Notes under the pieces: generated by a model
What the model was told of the DNA's origin: nothing
What the model saw: the letters and a program-made list of their open reading frames with translations, nothing else
Databases searched by the model: none
Assembly: GCA_019244295.1 (NCBI GenBank)
Contig: JAFASX010000009.1
Coordinates: 1 to 64,000 of the forward strand
Length of the DNA: 64,000 nt
Reading direction: 5' to 3'
From: Pseudonocardia sp.
GTDB taxonomy: Bacteria; Actinomycetota; Actinomycetes; Mycobacteriales; Pseudonocardiaceae
Position numbers and translations under genes: made by a program
Shown here: one piece after another, positions 16,544 through 26,204 of the stretch
Layout: each line of letters begins with the position of its first letter
How positions within the stretch are numbered: position 1 is the first letter of the stretch

Positions 16544-19051
16544 GTGAACGACGAGCGCGATTGCCGAGGAGATCCGGTCCCTCCGACCAGCGGAGCATGG
16601 CGGGCGGGTCCTCAGGCCGGGTACCGAGTTGCGGCTGATGGCCTCTCGGCGCCGCGGCGAGTCGGCCCGCCGGCGCCCAGGGTCGGCCCACCTCGCTTCG
16701 AGGCGGGAGCGGCTTCGGGGCGGGAACCAGAGTTGCTCACTCACCAGGACGAACTGGGCCCCAGCATGCTGGGTGCTCCGCCGAGGCGGGGCGATGGCGG
16801 ATGGGGAAACGTGGGGCCGGCCGCGCGCGCCGCGGCGGGGGCCCCGGTCGGGCCGCCTGGACCTGGATGGGCCAGGCCGCCAGGTAGACAGCCTGGCCCG
16901 CCGGGTCCCCCGCCGGGTCCCCCGCCGCCGTTTCTCGGCGGCGGGGGACCCGGCGGCCCAGGTGCTGGCCAGGGTGGGCGCCCTGGCGGGCGATCTGGGC
17001 GTCGGTTGCGTCGGCTGCTGCTCTGGACGGTTGCGGTATTGATGGTTGGTCCGCTGCTGGCTTTCGCTATCGGTTGGCTAGTTTTCGACCCGCTTGCGCG
17101 GGCCGACCTGGTCGCTCCGCAGATTGCCACAGTGAGCTACGCGGATGGTTCCGAGTTAGCCAAGATCCTGCCGCAAGGGTACGAGAACCGGCAGAACGTG
17201 AGCCTGAGTCAGATACCGAAATCTGTTCAGTATGCGGTAATGAGCGCCGAGGATCGATCGTACCTGTCCAATCCCGGCTTCGACGTGTTGGGCATCGCGC
17301 GGGCGGTGTGGAACCAACTTACCGGTACTGGCGGTGGGGGTTCGACGATCACCCAGCAATACGTCAAGATCACCACGCGTCAGGATCAAATTTCACTGTT
17401 CCGCAAGTACAAAGAGCTCGTACTCGCGGCCAAGATCTCCAAGGATTTCAGCAAGGACCAGATCCTTGAGAACTACCTCAACACCATCTACCTGGGTCGG
17501 GGTGTATACGGCATCCAAGCGGCTGCCCAAGCCTATTTCGGCGTCAATTCCGACAAATTGACTCCGTCTCAGGGCGCGTTGCTCGCCGGAATAATCCAGT
17601 CACCTTCGCGATGGGATCCAGCTAAGAACCCAGCTATGGCGGTTGAGCGGTGGAACTTCGTGCTCGACGGCATGGTCGCCCAGAAGTGGATGACGCCGAC
17701 TGAGCGGGCTACTATGCGATTCCCCAGCTGGCTTCCGCCTAAGCCGGTCGTTGGCGGCATTCCCGCCGACTCGCGAGGCCACCTCTACACCCAGATCAAG
17801 GCCGAGCTGGAAAGCAGGGGAATCAACGAACAGGAGCTCAATCAGGCGGGTCTGAAGATCACAACCACGATCGACCCGACGATGCAGAAGCTGGCGATTG
17901 ATGCGGCGAACCGGGTGATGAAGGGCCAGCCATCGAACCTGCGCACCGCACTGGTGGCGATCGATCCTCGCACCGGTGGCATATTGGCCTACTACGGCGG
18001 GGACAACGGTGTCGGGCTTGACTATGCCCAGGTGCTCAAGCAGCCCGGTTCGGCTTTCAAGCCGTTCGTGATGGCGGCCGCGCTTGAGCAGAGTCCGCCG
18101 ATCGGACTCGGCGAAAAATTCGACGGATCTTCTCCGCAGAAGATCGCCGGTCAAACCATCAACAATTCCGAGGGGGTGAGTTGTGAGAACTGTTCTTTGA
18201 AGAAAGCGATGACGGATTCGATCAATACGGTTTTCTACAAGCTGGCGGTCGATGTAGGCCCGGCCAGGGTAGCGCAAGTGGCTTCCCAAGCCGGCATACC
18301 TGAGGATCTGCTATCTAATCCCACGGCTGGTATCGCACTGGGTGATAAAGAGGTACACCCTGGCGATATGGCCTCGGCCTTCGCCACGTTCGCGGCCGAT
18401 GGTGAGTATCACAAGCCGCACATGATCACCAAGGTGGAGACCTCCGACGGCAACGTGCTGATCGACGAAGGCGTCAGCCCTGGTGATTCCAGGATGACCG
18501 CTCAGGTGGCTCGTAACGTCTCCGAATCAATGATTGACGTAGCCAGGTCGTCGCGGATCACATTGTCCGACGGGCGGGCCGTGGCGGTTAAGACCGGCAC
18601 TGTGCAGAGCCGGATCGAAGGCCAGAACAATGACGCCTGGACTGTGGGCTATACCCCATCGATCTCCACTGCGGTGTGGGTGGGTACCGATGACAACTCG
18701 CCGATCAAGACCTCGACCGGTTCGCCGATCTACGGTCGGATGTTGCCGGGCTCGATTTGGCAGCAGTTTATGTCGAGCGCGTTGCGGGGCAAACCCAAAG
18801 AATCATTCTCCAAGTTCGTTCCGCTTGGCCATCCACCCGACAACTATTATGTCTCGGCCTCCGACGAATCTGGTTCGTACAGTGGCTCGAAGCGTCGGCG
18901 GAGTCGTCGCGACGACGACTTCGACAGCTCGGTGGACCCGTGCGATTACCTGCGCTGCGACGACAACGGCAACGTGGTCCGCTCTCGTCGGGGCCGTTCC
19001 GGCGGAGACAACAATGACTCGTACGGCTACGGGAACAACGGTGATAACTGA
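16544..19051 (+). CDS. ponA: Bifunctional penicillin-binding protein PBP1 (transglycosylase/transpeptidase)
   Basis: An 835-residue class A PBP. The cytoplasmic N-terminus is long (about 150 residues) and rich in Pro and Gly. One transmembrane helix follows (about 157-180). The GT51 transglycosylase domain contains EDRSYLSNPGFD and GGGSTITQQYVK. The transpeptidase has the active-site SxxK in PGSAFKPF (near residue 502), SxN in DSINTVF, and KTG in AVKTGT. A Ser/Arg/Asp-rich tail closes the protein. GTG start at 16544 behind an ACGGAG site. The enzyme polymerises and cross-links peptidoglycan outside the membrane. Confidence 0.96.
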   Translation: MNDERDCRGDPVPPTSGAWRAGPQAGYRVAADGLSAPRRVGPPAPRVGPPRFEAGAASGREPELLTHQDELGPSMLGAPPRRGDGGWGNVGPAARAAAGAPVGPPGPGWARPPGRQPGPPGPPPGPPPPFLGGGGPGGPGAGQGGRPGGRSGRRLRRLLLWTVAVLMVGPLLAFAIGWLVFDPLARADLVAPQIATVSYADGSELAKILPQGYENRQNVSLSQIPKSVQYAVMSAEDRSYLSNPGFDVLGIARAVWNQLTGTGGGGSTITQQYVKITTRQDQISLFRKYKELVLAAKISKDFSKDQILENYLNTIYLGRGVYGIQAAAQAYFGVNSDKLTPSQGALLAGIIQSPSRWDPAKNPAMAVERWNFVLDGMVAQKWMTPTERATMRFPSWLPPKPVVGGIPADSRGHLYTQIKAELESRGINEQELNQAGLKITTTIDPTMQKLAIDAANRVMKGQPSNLRTALVAIDPRTGGILAYYGGDNGVGLDYAQVLKQPGSAFKPFVMAAALEQSPPIGLGEKFDGSSPQKIAGQTINNSEGVSCENCSLKKAMTDSINTVFYKLAVDVGPARVAQVASQAGIPEDLLSNPTAGIALGDKEVHPGDMASAFATFAADGEYHKPHMITKVETSDGNVLIDEGVSPGDSRMTAQVARNVSESMIDVARSSRITLSDGRAVAVKTGTVQSRIEGQNNDAWTVGYTPSISTAVWVGTDDNSPIKTSTGSPIYGRMLPGSIWQQFMSSALRGKPKESFSKFVPLGHPPDNYYVSASDESGSYSGSKRRRSRRDDDFDSSVDPCDYLRCDDNGNVVRSRRGRSGGDNNDSYGYGNNGDN
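16910..16956. repeat. Perfect 21-bp inverted repeat inside ponA
   Basis: Bases 16910-16930 and 16936-16956 are exact reverse complements separated by the 5-base loop tttct. They lie inside the Pro/Gly-rich N-terminal coding region of ponA. The arms encode Pro-Pro-Gly on one side and Gly-Gly-Pro on the other, because CCN and GGN codons are complementary. It would form a very stable GC hairpin in mRNA or single-stranded DNA. Confidence 0.85.
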
Positions 19052-19072
19052 CCGTGTGTCGGAGCCGGCTGG

Positions 19073-20680
19073 GTGATCCCGGAGACGTGCTCTAGCCAGG
19101 ATCCCGGCGTCGCTGACTTGAACCCGGTCGCGCGTGGGTCGGTCCCCTCGCGGGTGATCCCTACCTGGGCTGAGCCGATTGTGGCGGCCGCGAGCACGGT
19201 GATCGGGGGCCCGCTAGGCCGGCACGCTCTGGTCGGTCGCGCCCGTTTCTGGACCCCGCTTCGGGTGGTGTTGTTGCTTGCCACGGTCACTGTGGCTATG
19301 GGCTGGCTGCTCAAGGCCCCGTGCCTGCAGCAGTACGAAGATCCGAATGGCCAGCTCGCGCTAGACTGGCGCGACGGCCGGCAGTATGTGGCTCTGTGTT
19401 ATTCCGATCTCCTCCCGTTGTTCAGTGACCATCGGCTGGCTGGTGATAGCCCGCTTTACCAGACACCCGGGACTCAGCGGGCCGGCGGCGTTGGCGAGCC
19501 GCGCTACTCGGAATATCCAGTGGTCACGGCGTTCTTTCTGGAGAGTGCCACCAGGCTGACCATCCGGTACCTCGGGCTGGCATCGGGTAAGCCGTTGCCT
19601 GCCGCACTACCTGAGGTGGTCTTCTTTGACATCGCTGCCTGGTGCCTGGCGTTGGTCTGGTTGGTGGTTGTGTGGGCGGTACTCCGGCAACGAAGAACCC
19701 GACCATGGGACGCCGTGCTGGTAGCGCTGTCCCCGCTGGCCCTGCTGCATGTATTCACTGGCGTGGACGCACTCGCGGTGGCGTTCGCCGCCGCTGGGCT
19801 GAGCGTGCTGGCCAGGGGCCGTCCAAGGTTGGCCGGTGTGCTGCTCGGCTTGGCCGGAGCCGCGCAGGTGTATCCGTTGCTGCTGTTGCTGCCCGTGGTG
19901 TTGGTGGGATGGCGCCGACGCCGGGCGTGGGGCGAGCTGTGGGAACAGGCGGCACACGCTACCGCGCCGAGCATGGCCAACCCTGCACTGAAGGTGTTGG
20001 TCGCCGCGCTGCTGACCTGGGTAACGGTGAACCTCCCGGTGGCGGTTCTGTATACCCCGGGTTGGCTGGAGTTCTTGAAAGTGGTTGCCAGGCGGGTTGA
20101 GGACCCGGATTCCCTGTACTTCGTGCTCGGCTATTTCACCGGCTGGCCCGGGTTCGACGGTGTGTTGGCGCCGGGTCAGACGCCGGTGCGGCTCGACGAG
20201 GTAGTGCTTGGGCTGCTGCTGCTCTGCTGCGTCGGCGTATCGGTCTTGGCCTTCGTGGCGCCCGCGCCACCTCGGCTGGCCAGCCTGTGTTTTCTGCTGG
20301 TCGCTGGGGCGTTGCTGGTGAACAAGACGTGGAACCCGCAGTTCTCGCTGTGGCTGGTGCCGCTGGCAGTGCTCGCGTTGCCACGCTGGCGGTTGCTGCT
20401 GACGTGGATGACGGTGGATGCGTCAATCTGGGTGCCTCGGATGTTTTATTACCTCGGGACGGATGCCAAGGGGCTGCCTCCGGTCTATTTTTTAACCGCG
20501 GTGCTGGTGCGTGACGCCATGGTTCTCGTGCTGCTCGTGCTGGTAGTGCGGTCAGTGTTGCGTCCGAGTACCGACCCGGTGCGCCGGCTCGGATGTGACG
20601 ACCCAGACTGGCCGGCGAGGTTGGTTACCAAATCCGGGTGCGGTCCGAGGCCGGCAAGTACATCCGATCACCCGGCTTGA
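19073..20680 (+). CDS. GT87-type polyprenol-phosphate mannosyltransferase (Rv0051-like)
   Basis: A 535-residue polytopic glycosyltransferase of the DUF2029/GT87 type with about 10-12 hydrophobic helices. The first is near residue 60 ([18 protein letters not shown]). The extracellular text [13 protein letters not shown] near residue 145 carries the acidic/EYP motif of such GT-C enzymes. These enzymes use polyprenyl-phosphate mannose to glycosylate cell-wall lipoglycans. GTG start at 19073, shortly after ponA, as in mycobacteria. The last 56 bases overlap the end of the convergent M13 protease gene. Confidence 0.87.
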   Translation: MIPETCSSQDPGVADLNPVARGSVPSRVIPTWAEPIVAAASTVIGGPLGRHALVGRARFWTPLRVVLLLATVTVAMGWLLKAPCLQQYEDPNGQLALDWRDGRQYVALCYSDLLPLFSDHRLAGDSPLYQTPGTQRAGGVGEPRYSEYPVVTAFFLESATRLTIRYLGLASGKPLPAALPEVVFFDIAAWCLALVWLVVVWAVLRQRRTRPWDAVLVALSPLALLHVFTGVDALAVAFAAAGLSVLARGRPRLAGVLLGLAGAAQVYPLLLLLPVVLVGWRRRRAWGELWEQAAHATAPSMANPALKVLVAALLTWVTVNLPVAVLYTPGWLEFLKVVARRVEDPDSLYFVLGYFTGWPGFDGVLAPGQTPVRLDEVVLGLLLLCCVGVSVLAFVAPAPPRLASLCFLLVAGALLVNKTWNPQFSLWLVPLAVLALPRWRLLLTWMTVDASIWVPRMFYYLGTDAKGLPPVYFLTAVLVRDAMVLVLLVLVVRSVLRPSTDPVRRLGCDDPDWPARLVTKSGCGPRPASTSDHPA

Positions 20681-22709
20681 CGTTGAAAGCTGTGTAGAAT
20701 CCATCGAGGTTGTTCACCACGCCGTTCGTGCGGAACAAGCCCGGGCTGTGTGGATCCGTGAGCAGACTCTGCCGGAGGGCTTCGTCGCGTTTCTTGGCGC
20801 GCCAAATCTGAGCGTAGCCGAGGAAGAAGCGCTGATCACCAGTGAATCCGTCTAGCATTGGTACAAGCTTTCCACCCAGTGATGCCTGGTAGGCGCGAAA
20901 CGCCACGGTCAGCCCGGAAAGGTCGGCAATGTTCTCGCCAAGCGTCAGCTCCCCGTTGACGTGCGTGCCCGGCAGCGGGGAGAAGCTGTTGTAGCGCTGT
21001 ACTAACTCGCTGGTCTTGGCGGTGAACCGCTGCGCGTCCTCAGGTGTCCACCAGTCCCGCAGGTTGCCGGTGCCATCGTAATGTCGGCCTTGGTCATCGA
21101 ACCCGTGACTGATCTCGTGGCCGATGACGCCGCCAATCGCGCCGTAGTTTACCGCGTCGTCCGCTGTGACATCAAAAAAAGGCGGTTGCAAGATCCCGGC
21201 CGGGAACACGATCTCGTTCATTGTGGGGTTGTAGTACGCGTTCACGGTCTGCGGACTCATCTCCCACTCGTCTCGGTCCACCGGCTTGCCCAATTTGTCC
21301 ACAGCTCGTTGGTACGCTAACTGCGCGGCTCGGCGGACGTTACCGATGAGATCAGTACGGCTGATCTCCAGCTTGCTGTAGTCCCTCCATTTCGCTGGGT
21401 AACCGATCTTTGCCGACAGTTTGGACAGCTTGTCGTGGGCTTGACTCTTGGTAGCCGGACTCATCCAGTCCAGCGTGTCAATCGAGTGTTGGTAGGCCTC
21501 GATGAGGTTGCCGACTAGTCGTTCCATTCGCTGTTTGGCATCCGGGGCGAAATAGCGTTGAACGTAGAGTTGGCCGACCGCTTCAGCCATCGCCGAGTTG
21601 ACGGCGGCGACTCCGCGCCGCCACCGTTCCCGGTCCTGTTGGCGCCCGCTGAGTACTTTGCCGACAAAATCGAACCGGGTCGCCACGAAGTCCAAGCTCA
21701 GATAAGGCGCGGCGTCGGCGAGCAGATGCCACTTAAGGTATTGCTTCCATACGTTCAGTGACACCGAGCTGAGCAGAGTGCCCAACGCGGTGAAGAAACT
21801 CGGCTGCCCGATCAGCAGCTCAGGGACCTTGAATCCGGCGGCATCAAGGTAGGCCGACCAGTCCAACCCCGGAGCGCGGACCGTTGCATCAGCGACCGCG
21901 AACTTATTATAGCCGGCCAACGGGTCACGAAGCTGAACATTCGTCCATTGGGCTTTGGCTAGCTGCGTTTCCAAATCAAGAATTCGGCTAGCTGAGCCAT
22001 CCGGGTCGGGTAGTCCGGCCATCTTCAGCATCGTCGCGACATACGTCCGGTATTTATCGCGAATAGCTACGAACTTCGGGTCGGTGGAGAGGTAGTAATT
22101 TCGATCGGGTAACTCAAGACCGCTTTGGCTAGCCTCGGTAATGTACGCGGTGGCGTTTCTGTCGTCTTGTCCGACGCCGAGCCCGATCGGGTTGGACACG
22201 CCGATGCGCTGGATCTCACCAAGGTAGCGGACCAGGTCGGCCTGATTGGCAAGGCGGTCGACTGCCGCGAAGTCGGCCGCCAGCGGAATGGCCCGCAGCC
22301 TGTCCAAGGTGGCTGTGTCCATGAAGCTGGCGTACATATCGCTCACTTTGCGCGCGTTCGAAGCCTGGCTGGCGTCAACGCTTGTCTTGTCGCCACCCGG
22401 GTCGGCGGCGGCTTCGATGAGCGCGCGCTGGTTCTCCTCGGAGCGCTGGGCGAGTGTGGAGAAGGTACTCACCTCGGCCTGGTCTGGCGGGATCTGATTG
22501 TTGCGCAGCCACGTTCCGTTGGTGAACTGATACAAGTCGTCCTGTGGGCGTACGCCCCGGTCGAAACCGGCCTGGTCCAGCCCGGAGCGCGGCGCCTCTG
22601 GCGCGGTGGGCGTTGCGGGCGTTGCCGAGCCGCCGCAACCCGCACTGACCGTCGCCACCACCATCACTATCGCGAGCGTGGTCGCGGTTGCCCTGAATCG
22701 CCGCGGCAT
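20625..22709 (-). CDS. M13 family zinc metalloprotease, lipoprotein
   Basis: A 694-residue neprilysin-like endopeptidase. The N-terminus is a lipoprotein signal ([21 protein letters not shown], cleavage before Cys about residue 24), predicting an extracytoplasmic membrane-anchored enzyme. Zinc and catalytic motifs are NAYYNP (substrate binding), [12 protein letters not shown] (HEXXH, near residue 528) and GENIADLSG (third zinc ligand). It resembles mycobacterial Zmp1 but carries a lipobox. ATG at 22709. Full length, no damage seen. Confidence 0.93.
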   Translation of the reverse strand: MPRRFRATATTLAIVMVVATVSAGCGGSATPATPTAPEAPRSGLDQAGFDRGVRPQDDLYQFTNGTWLRNNQIPPDQAEVSTFSTLAQRSEENQRALIEAAADPGGDKTSVDASQASNARKVSDMYASFMDTATLDRLRAIPLAADFAAVDRLANQADLVRYLGEIQRIGVSNPIGLGVGQDDRNATAYITEASQSGLELPDRNYYLSTDPKFVAIRDKYRTYVATMLKMAGLPDPDGSASRILDLETQLAKAQWTNVQLRDPLAGYNKFAVADATVRAPGLDWSAYLDAAGFKVPELLIGQPSFFTALGTLLSSVSLNVWKQYLKWHLLADAAPYLSLDFVATRFDFVGKVLSGRQQDRERWRRGVAAVNSAMAEAVGQLYVQRYFAPDAKQRMERLVGNLIEAYQHSIDTLDWMSPATKSQAHDKLSKLSAKIGYPAKWRDYSKLEISRTDLIGNVRRAAQLAYQRAVDKLGKPVDRDEWEMSPQTVNAYYNPTMNEIVFPAGILQPPFFDVTADDAVNYGAIGGVIGHEISHGFDDQGRHYDGTGNLRDWWTPEDAQRFTAKTSELVQRYNSFSPLPGTHVNGELTLGENIADLSGLTVAFRAYQASLGGKLVPMLDGFTGDQRFFLGYAQIWRAKKRDEALRQSLLTDPHSPGLFRTNGVVNNLDGFYTAFNVKPGDRMYLPASDRTRIW

Positions 22710-22780
22710 GTAGCACTCCTTCCGGCTTCGTCGTCAGCCTAGGAGCAAGGTCTGACAGTCCCGGCTAACGAGTTACCTCC

Positions 22781-22975
22781 GTGGTCGTGTTGCCCTGCCG
22801 GCTCAGCGGACCACCGTCCGGCCGGACTTGGCGGCTAACGCGCGGGCCATGGCGGGTAGACACTGGTGAGACGGCGCTCGATGCGGCCCGCCGTGAGCTG
22901 GCCGAGGAGCTCGGCCGTGCCTGTGGCGATGAGGCTTCTGACGCTGAGGACTATCCAAGCTTTTCGCGCAGGTAG
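22781..22975 (+). pseudogene. Relic of a Nudix hydrolase gene
   Basis: A 64-codon reading frame contains VDTGETALDAARRELAEELG, which matches the second half of a Nudix box, but the glycine-rich start of the box (PGG/PKG) and the rest of the fold are absent. The frame ends inside the 3' end of the convergent AP endonuclease gene. The best reading is a remnant left by deletion; a functional protein is unlikely. Confidence 0.5.
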
Positions 22976-23739
22976 GCGATGTCGGCGGCTTGGCCTTCCT
23001 CAGGTGTTTCCACGACTACAGGGGCGCCGGCCGCCGCGCAGATCGCCACGAGTTGATCGGCGTCGATGGTTCCGTCGGCAATGTTGGCATGCCGGTCGCG
23101 AGCGGAGTTGAACTCATCGCGCGAGTTGTTCAGGTGCACCAGATCGATCCGCCCGGTGATCGCCTTGGCCCGGTCCACTACATCTACCAGATTCTCGCCG
23201 CCGGCGAACGCATGGCAGGTGTCCAAACAGAACCCCGCGCCGAACTCGCCGATGGCGTCCCACAGCCTCGCCAGCGCGTCAAACCGCCTCGCCAGCGCCT
23301 TATCCCCGCCCGCCGTATTCTCGATCAAGATCGGCACGGCCAACCCGCCGTCCGCGCTCTGCCGGGCAAAGAACTTGCGCCAATTGTTCACCCCGACATC
23401 CAGATCCTCACTGGCAGTGACGTAGCCAGCGTGCACGATAAGACCAACCGCACCGATGTCGGCGGCCGCATCAGCGTGTTGGATGACCAACTTGCGCGAA
23501 GGGATGCGGATCCGGTTGTTCGTCGAGGCCAAGTTGACGACGTACGGAGAATGGACGAACAGCATCTTGGCGCCGGTGGATGTGGCCTTGCGCAGCTGCT
23601 CGGCCATCGGATGGACCGGCGGTTTCTTCCAACTTTGCGGGTCGCCGAGGAACAGCTGGACCACCTCGGCCCCACACGCGTCGGCGGACCCCAGTGGGTC
23701 GACGTCATCGCGCACGTGCGCTCCGATACGCATACGCAT
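22951..23739 (-). CDS. nfo: Deoxyribonuclease IV-type AP endonuclease
   Basis: A 262-residue TIM-barrel enzyme of the endonuclease IV family that cuts DNA 5' to abasic sites. It starts MRMRIGAHV. Metal-binding motifs of the family are visible: FVHSPYVVNLAS, LIVHAGYV, PILIENTAGG, FCLDTCHAFAGG (near residue 173), LVHLNNSRDEF and VVVETPEEG. ATG at 23739 is chosen; ATG at 23733 is equally possible. The frame is open far upstream, but that stretch has no family similarity. Confidence 0.92.
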   Translation of the reverse strand: MRMRIGAHVRDDVDPLGSADACGAEVVQLFLGDPQSWKKPPVHPMAEQLRKATSTGAKMLFVHSPYVVNLASTNNRIRIPSRKLVIQHADAAADIGAVGLIVHAGYVTASEDLDVGVNNWRKFFARQSADGGLAVPILIENTAGGDKALARRFDALARLWDAIGEFGAGFCLDTCHAFAGGENLVDVVDRAKAITGRIDLVHLNNSRDEFNSARDRHANIADGTIDADQLVAICAAAGAPVVVETPEEGQAADIAYLREKLG

Positions 23740-24018
23740 GACCCCCGAGGGTAGCGCGGCTGACCAGCGAGCCTGTGGCCCGGCGCACTCCAACGGGTCA
23801 ACGCCGCCACCGTAAGGAGGCGGCCGCGGAAGGTGCGCTCGTCTGTGCGCGCTGGCTCGCAACAGCCTTGGCAAGGTGGCTGCTAGCCTAGACGGGAGTA
23901 CGACGCCCAACCCTGGCGGGTAGCTATGGCCAGAAGTTGTCGGTACTTGATGAGACCCTCCTGCCGCGGACGGACCGCGGCCGCCACTTGAGTCCATAGG
24001 AGGAGGTATGTGGTTCTC

Positions 24019-24432
24019 ATGCGCAATTACGAGCTCATGGTCATCCTTGACCCGAACCTCGACGAACGTACTGTCACCCCGTCGCTGGATGCTTTCCTGC
24101 GAGTAGTCACCAACGACGGTGGCACCGTCGAGAAGGTTGAAGTGTGGGGTAAGCGGCGGATGGCCTACGAGATCGCCAAGCACGCCGAGGGCATCTACGC
24201 GGTGCTCGACGTCACTTGCGAGCCGGCCACCGTCGCGGAGCTGGACCGACAGCTATCGCTCAACGAGTCAGTGCTGCGCACGAAGGTGATGCGGCGTGAG
24301 GTGAGCCGCAAGCCGCCGACGGACAGGGTGATCCCCCCGGGTGTTCCGGCTTCGCCCGGCCCGCGCCCAAGTGCTCCGCCGAACAGTTCTTACGTACCTA
24401 CGCCGGGCCCGACTCCGGCGTCGATCGGCTGA
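24019..24432 (+). CDS. rpsF: Ribosomal protein bS6 with extended C-terminus
   Basis: Small-subunit protein bS6. The first ~95 residues are the full conserved domain ([19 protein letters not shown] through [12 protein letters not shown]). Bacterial bS6 in actinobacteria normally ends about there. Here some 42 more residues follow, rich in Pro, Ser and Gly ([16 protein letters not shown] and on). The start is ATG 24019 by homology; an in-frame GTG at 24010 lies closer to the strong AGGAGGAGG at 23998-24006, so the start is not settled. First gene of rpsF-ssb-rpsR-rplI. Confidence 0.94.
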   Translation: MRNYELMVILDPNLDERTVTPSLDAFLRVVTNDGGTVEKVEVWGKRRMAYEIAKHAEGIYAVLDVTCEPATVAELDRQLSLNESVLRTKVMRREVSRKPPTDRVIPPGVPASPGPRPSAPPNSSYVPTPGPTPASIG

Positions 24433-24443
24433 AGGGCATCGTG

Positions 24444-24920
24444 ATGGCTGGAGACACTGTCATTACTGTGATCGGCAATCTCACCGCTGATCCTGAGCTG
24501 CGTTTCACTCCGTCCGGCGCGGCCGTCGCCAACTTCACGGTGGCCTCTACTCCGCGCACCTTCGATCGCCAGAGCGGCGAGTGGAAGGACGGCGAGGCGC
24601 TATTCATGCGCTGCAACATCTGGCGCCAAGCCGCTGAGAACGTTGCCGAGACGCTGACTCGGGGGGCTCGGGTAATTGTTTCGGGCCGGCTTAAGCAGCG
24701 CTCGTACGAGACCCGCGAAGGTGAGAAGCGCACCGTGGTCGAGCTGGAGGTCGATGAGATCGGCCCTTCGCTGCGCTACGCCACAGCGAAGGTGAACAAG
24801 GTCAGTCGCGGCAACGGCAGCGGCGGCTTTGGTTCGGGCGGTGCCCCCGACGACCCGTGGGGATCGGCCCCCATGGCTGGCGCTGCTGGTGGCGGAGCCG
24901 ACGATGAGCCTCCGTTCTGA
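24444..24920 (+). CDS. ssb: Single-stranded DNA-binding protein
   Basis: A 158-residue SSB. The N-terminal OB fold (about 1-115) begins [21 protein letters not shown] Gly-rich linker and the acidic C-terminal tip DDEPPF follow; the tip recruits repair and replication proteins. ATG 24444 is used, with a GTG one codon earlier as alternative. It lies 11 bp after rpsF in the standard operon. Confidence 0.96.
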   Translation: MAGDTVITVIGNLTADPELRFTPSGAAVANFTVASTPRTFDRQSGEWKDGEALFMRCNIWRQAAENVAETLTRGARVIVSGRLKQRSYETREGEKRTVVELEVDEIGPSLRYATAKVNKVSRGNGSGGFGSGGAPDDPWGSAPMAGAAGGGADDEPPF

Positions 24921-25036
24921 TCCCGACCGTATTCCGGCGTGCCCAGTGCCCTCGCCTGGCGCCGTCGCTCCACTAATCGATCACATCGAGGTTTCCTCGG
25001 TCCGAGGGCCTCGCCATGGGCATGGAGTAATACCGA

Positions 25037-25273
25037 ATGGCTAAGCCAGTTCTGCGCAAACCCAAGAAGAAGATTTGCGCCTTTTGTAAGGATAAGGTGC
25101 AGCGGATCGACTACAAAGACACCGGTTTGCTGCGCAAGTTCATCTCCGACCGGGGAAAGATCCGGGCCCGTCGGGTCAGCGGTAACTGTCGCCAGCATCA
25201 GCGTGACGTCGCGGTCGCGGTGAAGAATGCCCGAGAGGTGGCGCTGCTGCCCTACACCTCGACGGCTCGATAG
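25037..25273 (+). CDS. rpsR: Ribosomal protein bS18
   Basis: A 78-residue bS18 with CAFC near residues 15-18 and GNCRQHQRD near 52, the cysteine-containing (zinc-type) form. [19 protein letters not shown] is the family core. bS18 pairs with bS6 on the platform of the 30S subunit. ATG at 25037, third gene of the operon. Confidence 0.96.
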   Translation: MAKPVLRKPKKKICAFCKDKVQRIDYKDTGLLRKFISDRGKIRARRVSGNCRQHQRDVAVAVKNAREVALLPYTSTAR

Positions 25274-25283
25274 GAGCGCCGCC

Positions 25284-25736
25284 ATGAAACTGATCCTCAC
25301 CGCCGACGTTGCCAACCTGGGTGGTCCAGGGGACGTGGTTCAGGTCAAAGATGGTTACGGCCGCAACTATCTGCTCCCTCGACAGCTGGCTATTCCGGCC
25401 ACTCGGGGCGCGGAGAAGCAGGTCGCGATCATTCGTCGGTCGCGGCAAGCGCGCCAGATCCGTGACCTCGGGCATGCCCAGCAGGTTGCTCAAACACTAG
25501 CCGGGTTGCCACCAGTCAAGCTGGTTGCTAAAGCAGCGCCCGGCACCGGCCGGTTGTTCGGCTCTGTCACAGCGGCCGATGTGGTGAACGCGCTGCGTGC
25601 CGCTGGTGGCCCGCAGCTGGACCGCCGCGTGTTGGAGCTGCCAGGTCAGATCAAAACGGTCGGTCGACATGCGGTGACTGCCCGGCTGCACCCCGAGGTT
25701 CGTGCCGAGTTCGCGTTGGAGGTTACTGCTGGCTGA
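25284..25736 (+). CDS. rplI: Ribosomal protein bL9
   Basis: A 150-residue bL9. The N-terminal rRNA-binding domain (MKLILTADVANLGGPGDVV, then YGRNYLLPRQLA) is joined by a long helix to a C-terminal domain (GRLFGSVTAADVVNAL). ATG at 25284 is preceded by TAGGAGC. It closes the operon; a strong hairpin terminator follows within 30 bp. Confidence 0.96.
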   Translation: MKLILTADVANLGGPGDVVQVKDGYGRNYLLPRQLAIPATRGAEKQVAIIRRSRQARQIRDLGHAQQVAQTLAGLPPVKLVAKAAPGTGRLFGSVTAADVVNALRAAGGPQLDRRVLELPGQIKTVGRHAVTARLHPEVRAEFALEVTAG

Positions 25737-25764
25737 GTAGGTCAGCGTTCGGCCATCCATCCAG

Positions 25765-25812
25765 TAACAGGGCCCCCGGTCACGTATGCATCGTGGCCGG
25801 GGGCCCCTGTTA
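25765..25812 (+). terminator. Terminator of the rpsF-rplI operon
   Basis: A near-perfect inverted repeat lies just after rplI. The left arm runs from 25765 (taacagg, then gcccccgg) and the right arm from about 25791 to 25812 (cgtggccggg to cctgtta), with one bulge and a short central loop. No U-tract follows, which is common for actinobacterial hairpin terminators. Confidence 0.75.
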
Positions 25813-25909
25813 TGGCTGCCCGAGCGGCGGTCCTCGGGTGTGGATTGAGGGTTTAAGACACGCCCGAAACGTCGTTGTTCTCGGCTCGCCGACGTCGATG
25901 AGCTTTGAG

Positions 25910-26027
25910 TTGTCCCCAGCCGCGATATGGCTTCTGAACTGCACAGATGATGGTGGCGACCAAGTTGGTCCCCAGTTTGTCCACAGTGCTCGCGACGTTG
26001 AGTGGGGATATTGACGGGTTGTCCCCA
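25910..26027. promoter_or_regulatory. Cluster of DnaA-box-like sites upstream of dnaB
   Basis: TTGTCCACA, the high-GC actinobacterial DnaA box, occurs exactly at 25977-25985. Close variants lie around it: TTGTCCCCA at 25910-25918 and 26019-26027, TGGTCCCCA at 25966-25974, and an inverted TATCCCCA at 26003-26010. The 390-bp spacer between the rplI terminator and dnaB holds no gene, so this is the dnaB control region. DnaA binding is inferred; single-base variants may be weak sites. Confidence 0.5.
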
Positions 26028-26204
26028 ATTGATCAACAGCGCTGTCAACAGAGTTGGTTGAGTAGCGCTGGTGGCAGGCCCTAGCCTCCGACAGCCAGTG
26101 TGGCCACGCGGTGCGCGGACGTGCGGGGGGACAACACGCTGGAGGTGGCCGCCAGTTCTTGTCGGTGGTCCCCGGTAGAACGTGCGAAGGGGGGTGAGCG
26201 CGCT

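Noticed and set aside
16910..16956. GC hairpin considered as a transcription terminator.
   Set aside because: It lies inside the intact ponA coding region, well before the transglycosylase domain, so terminating there would abolish the gene.
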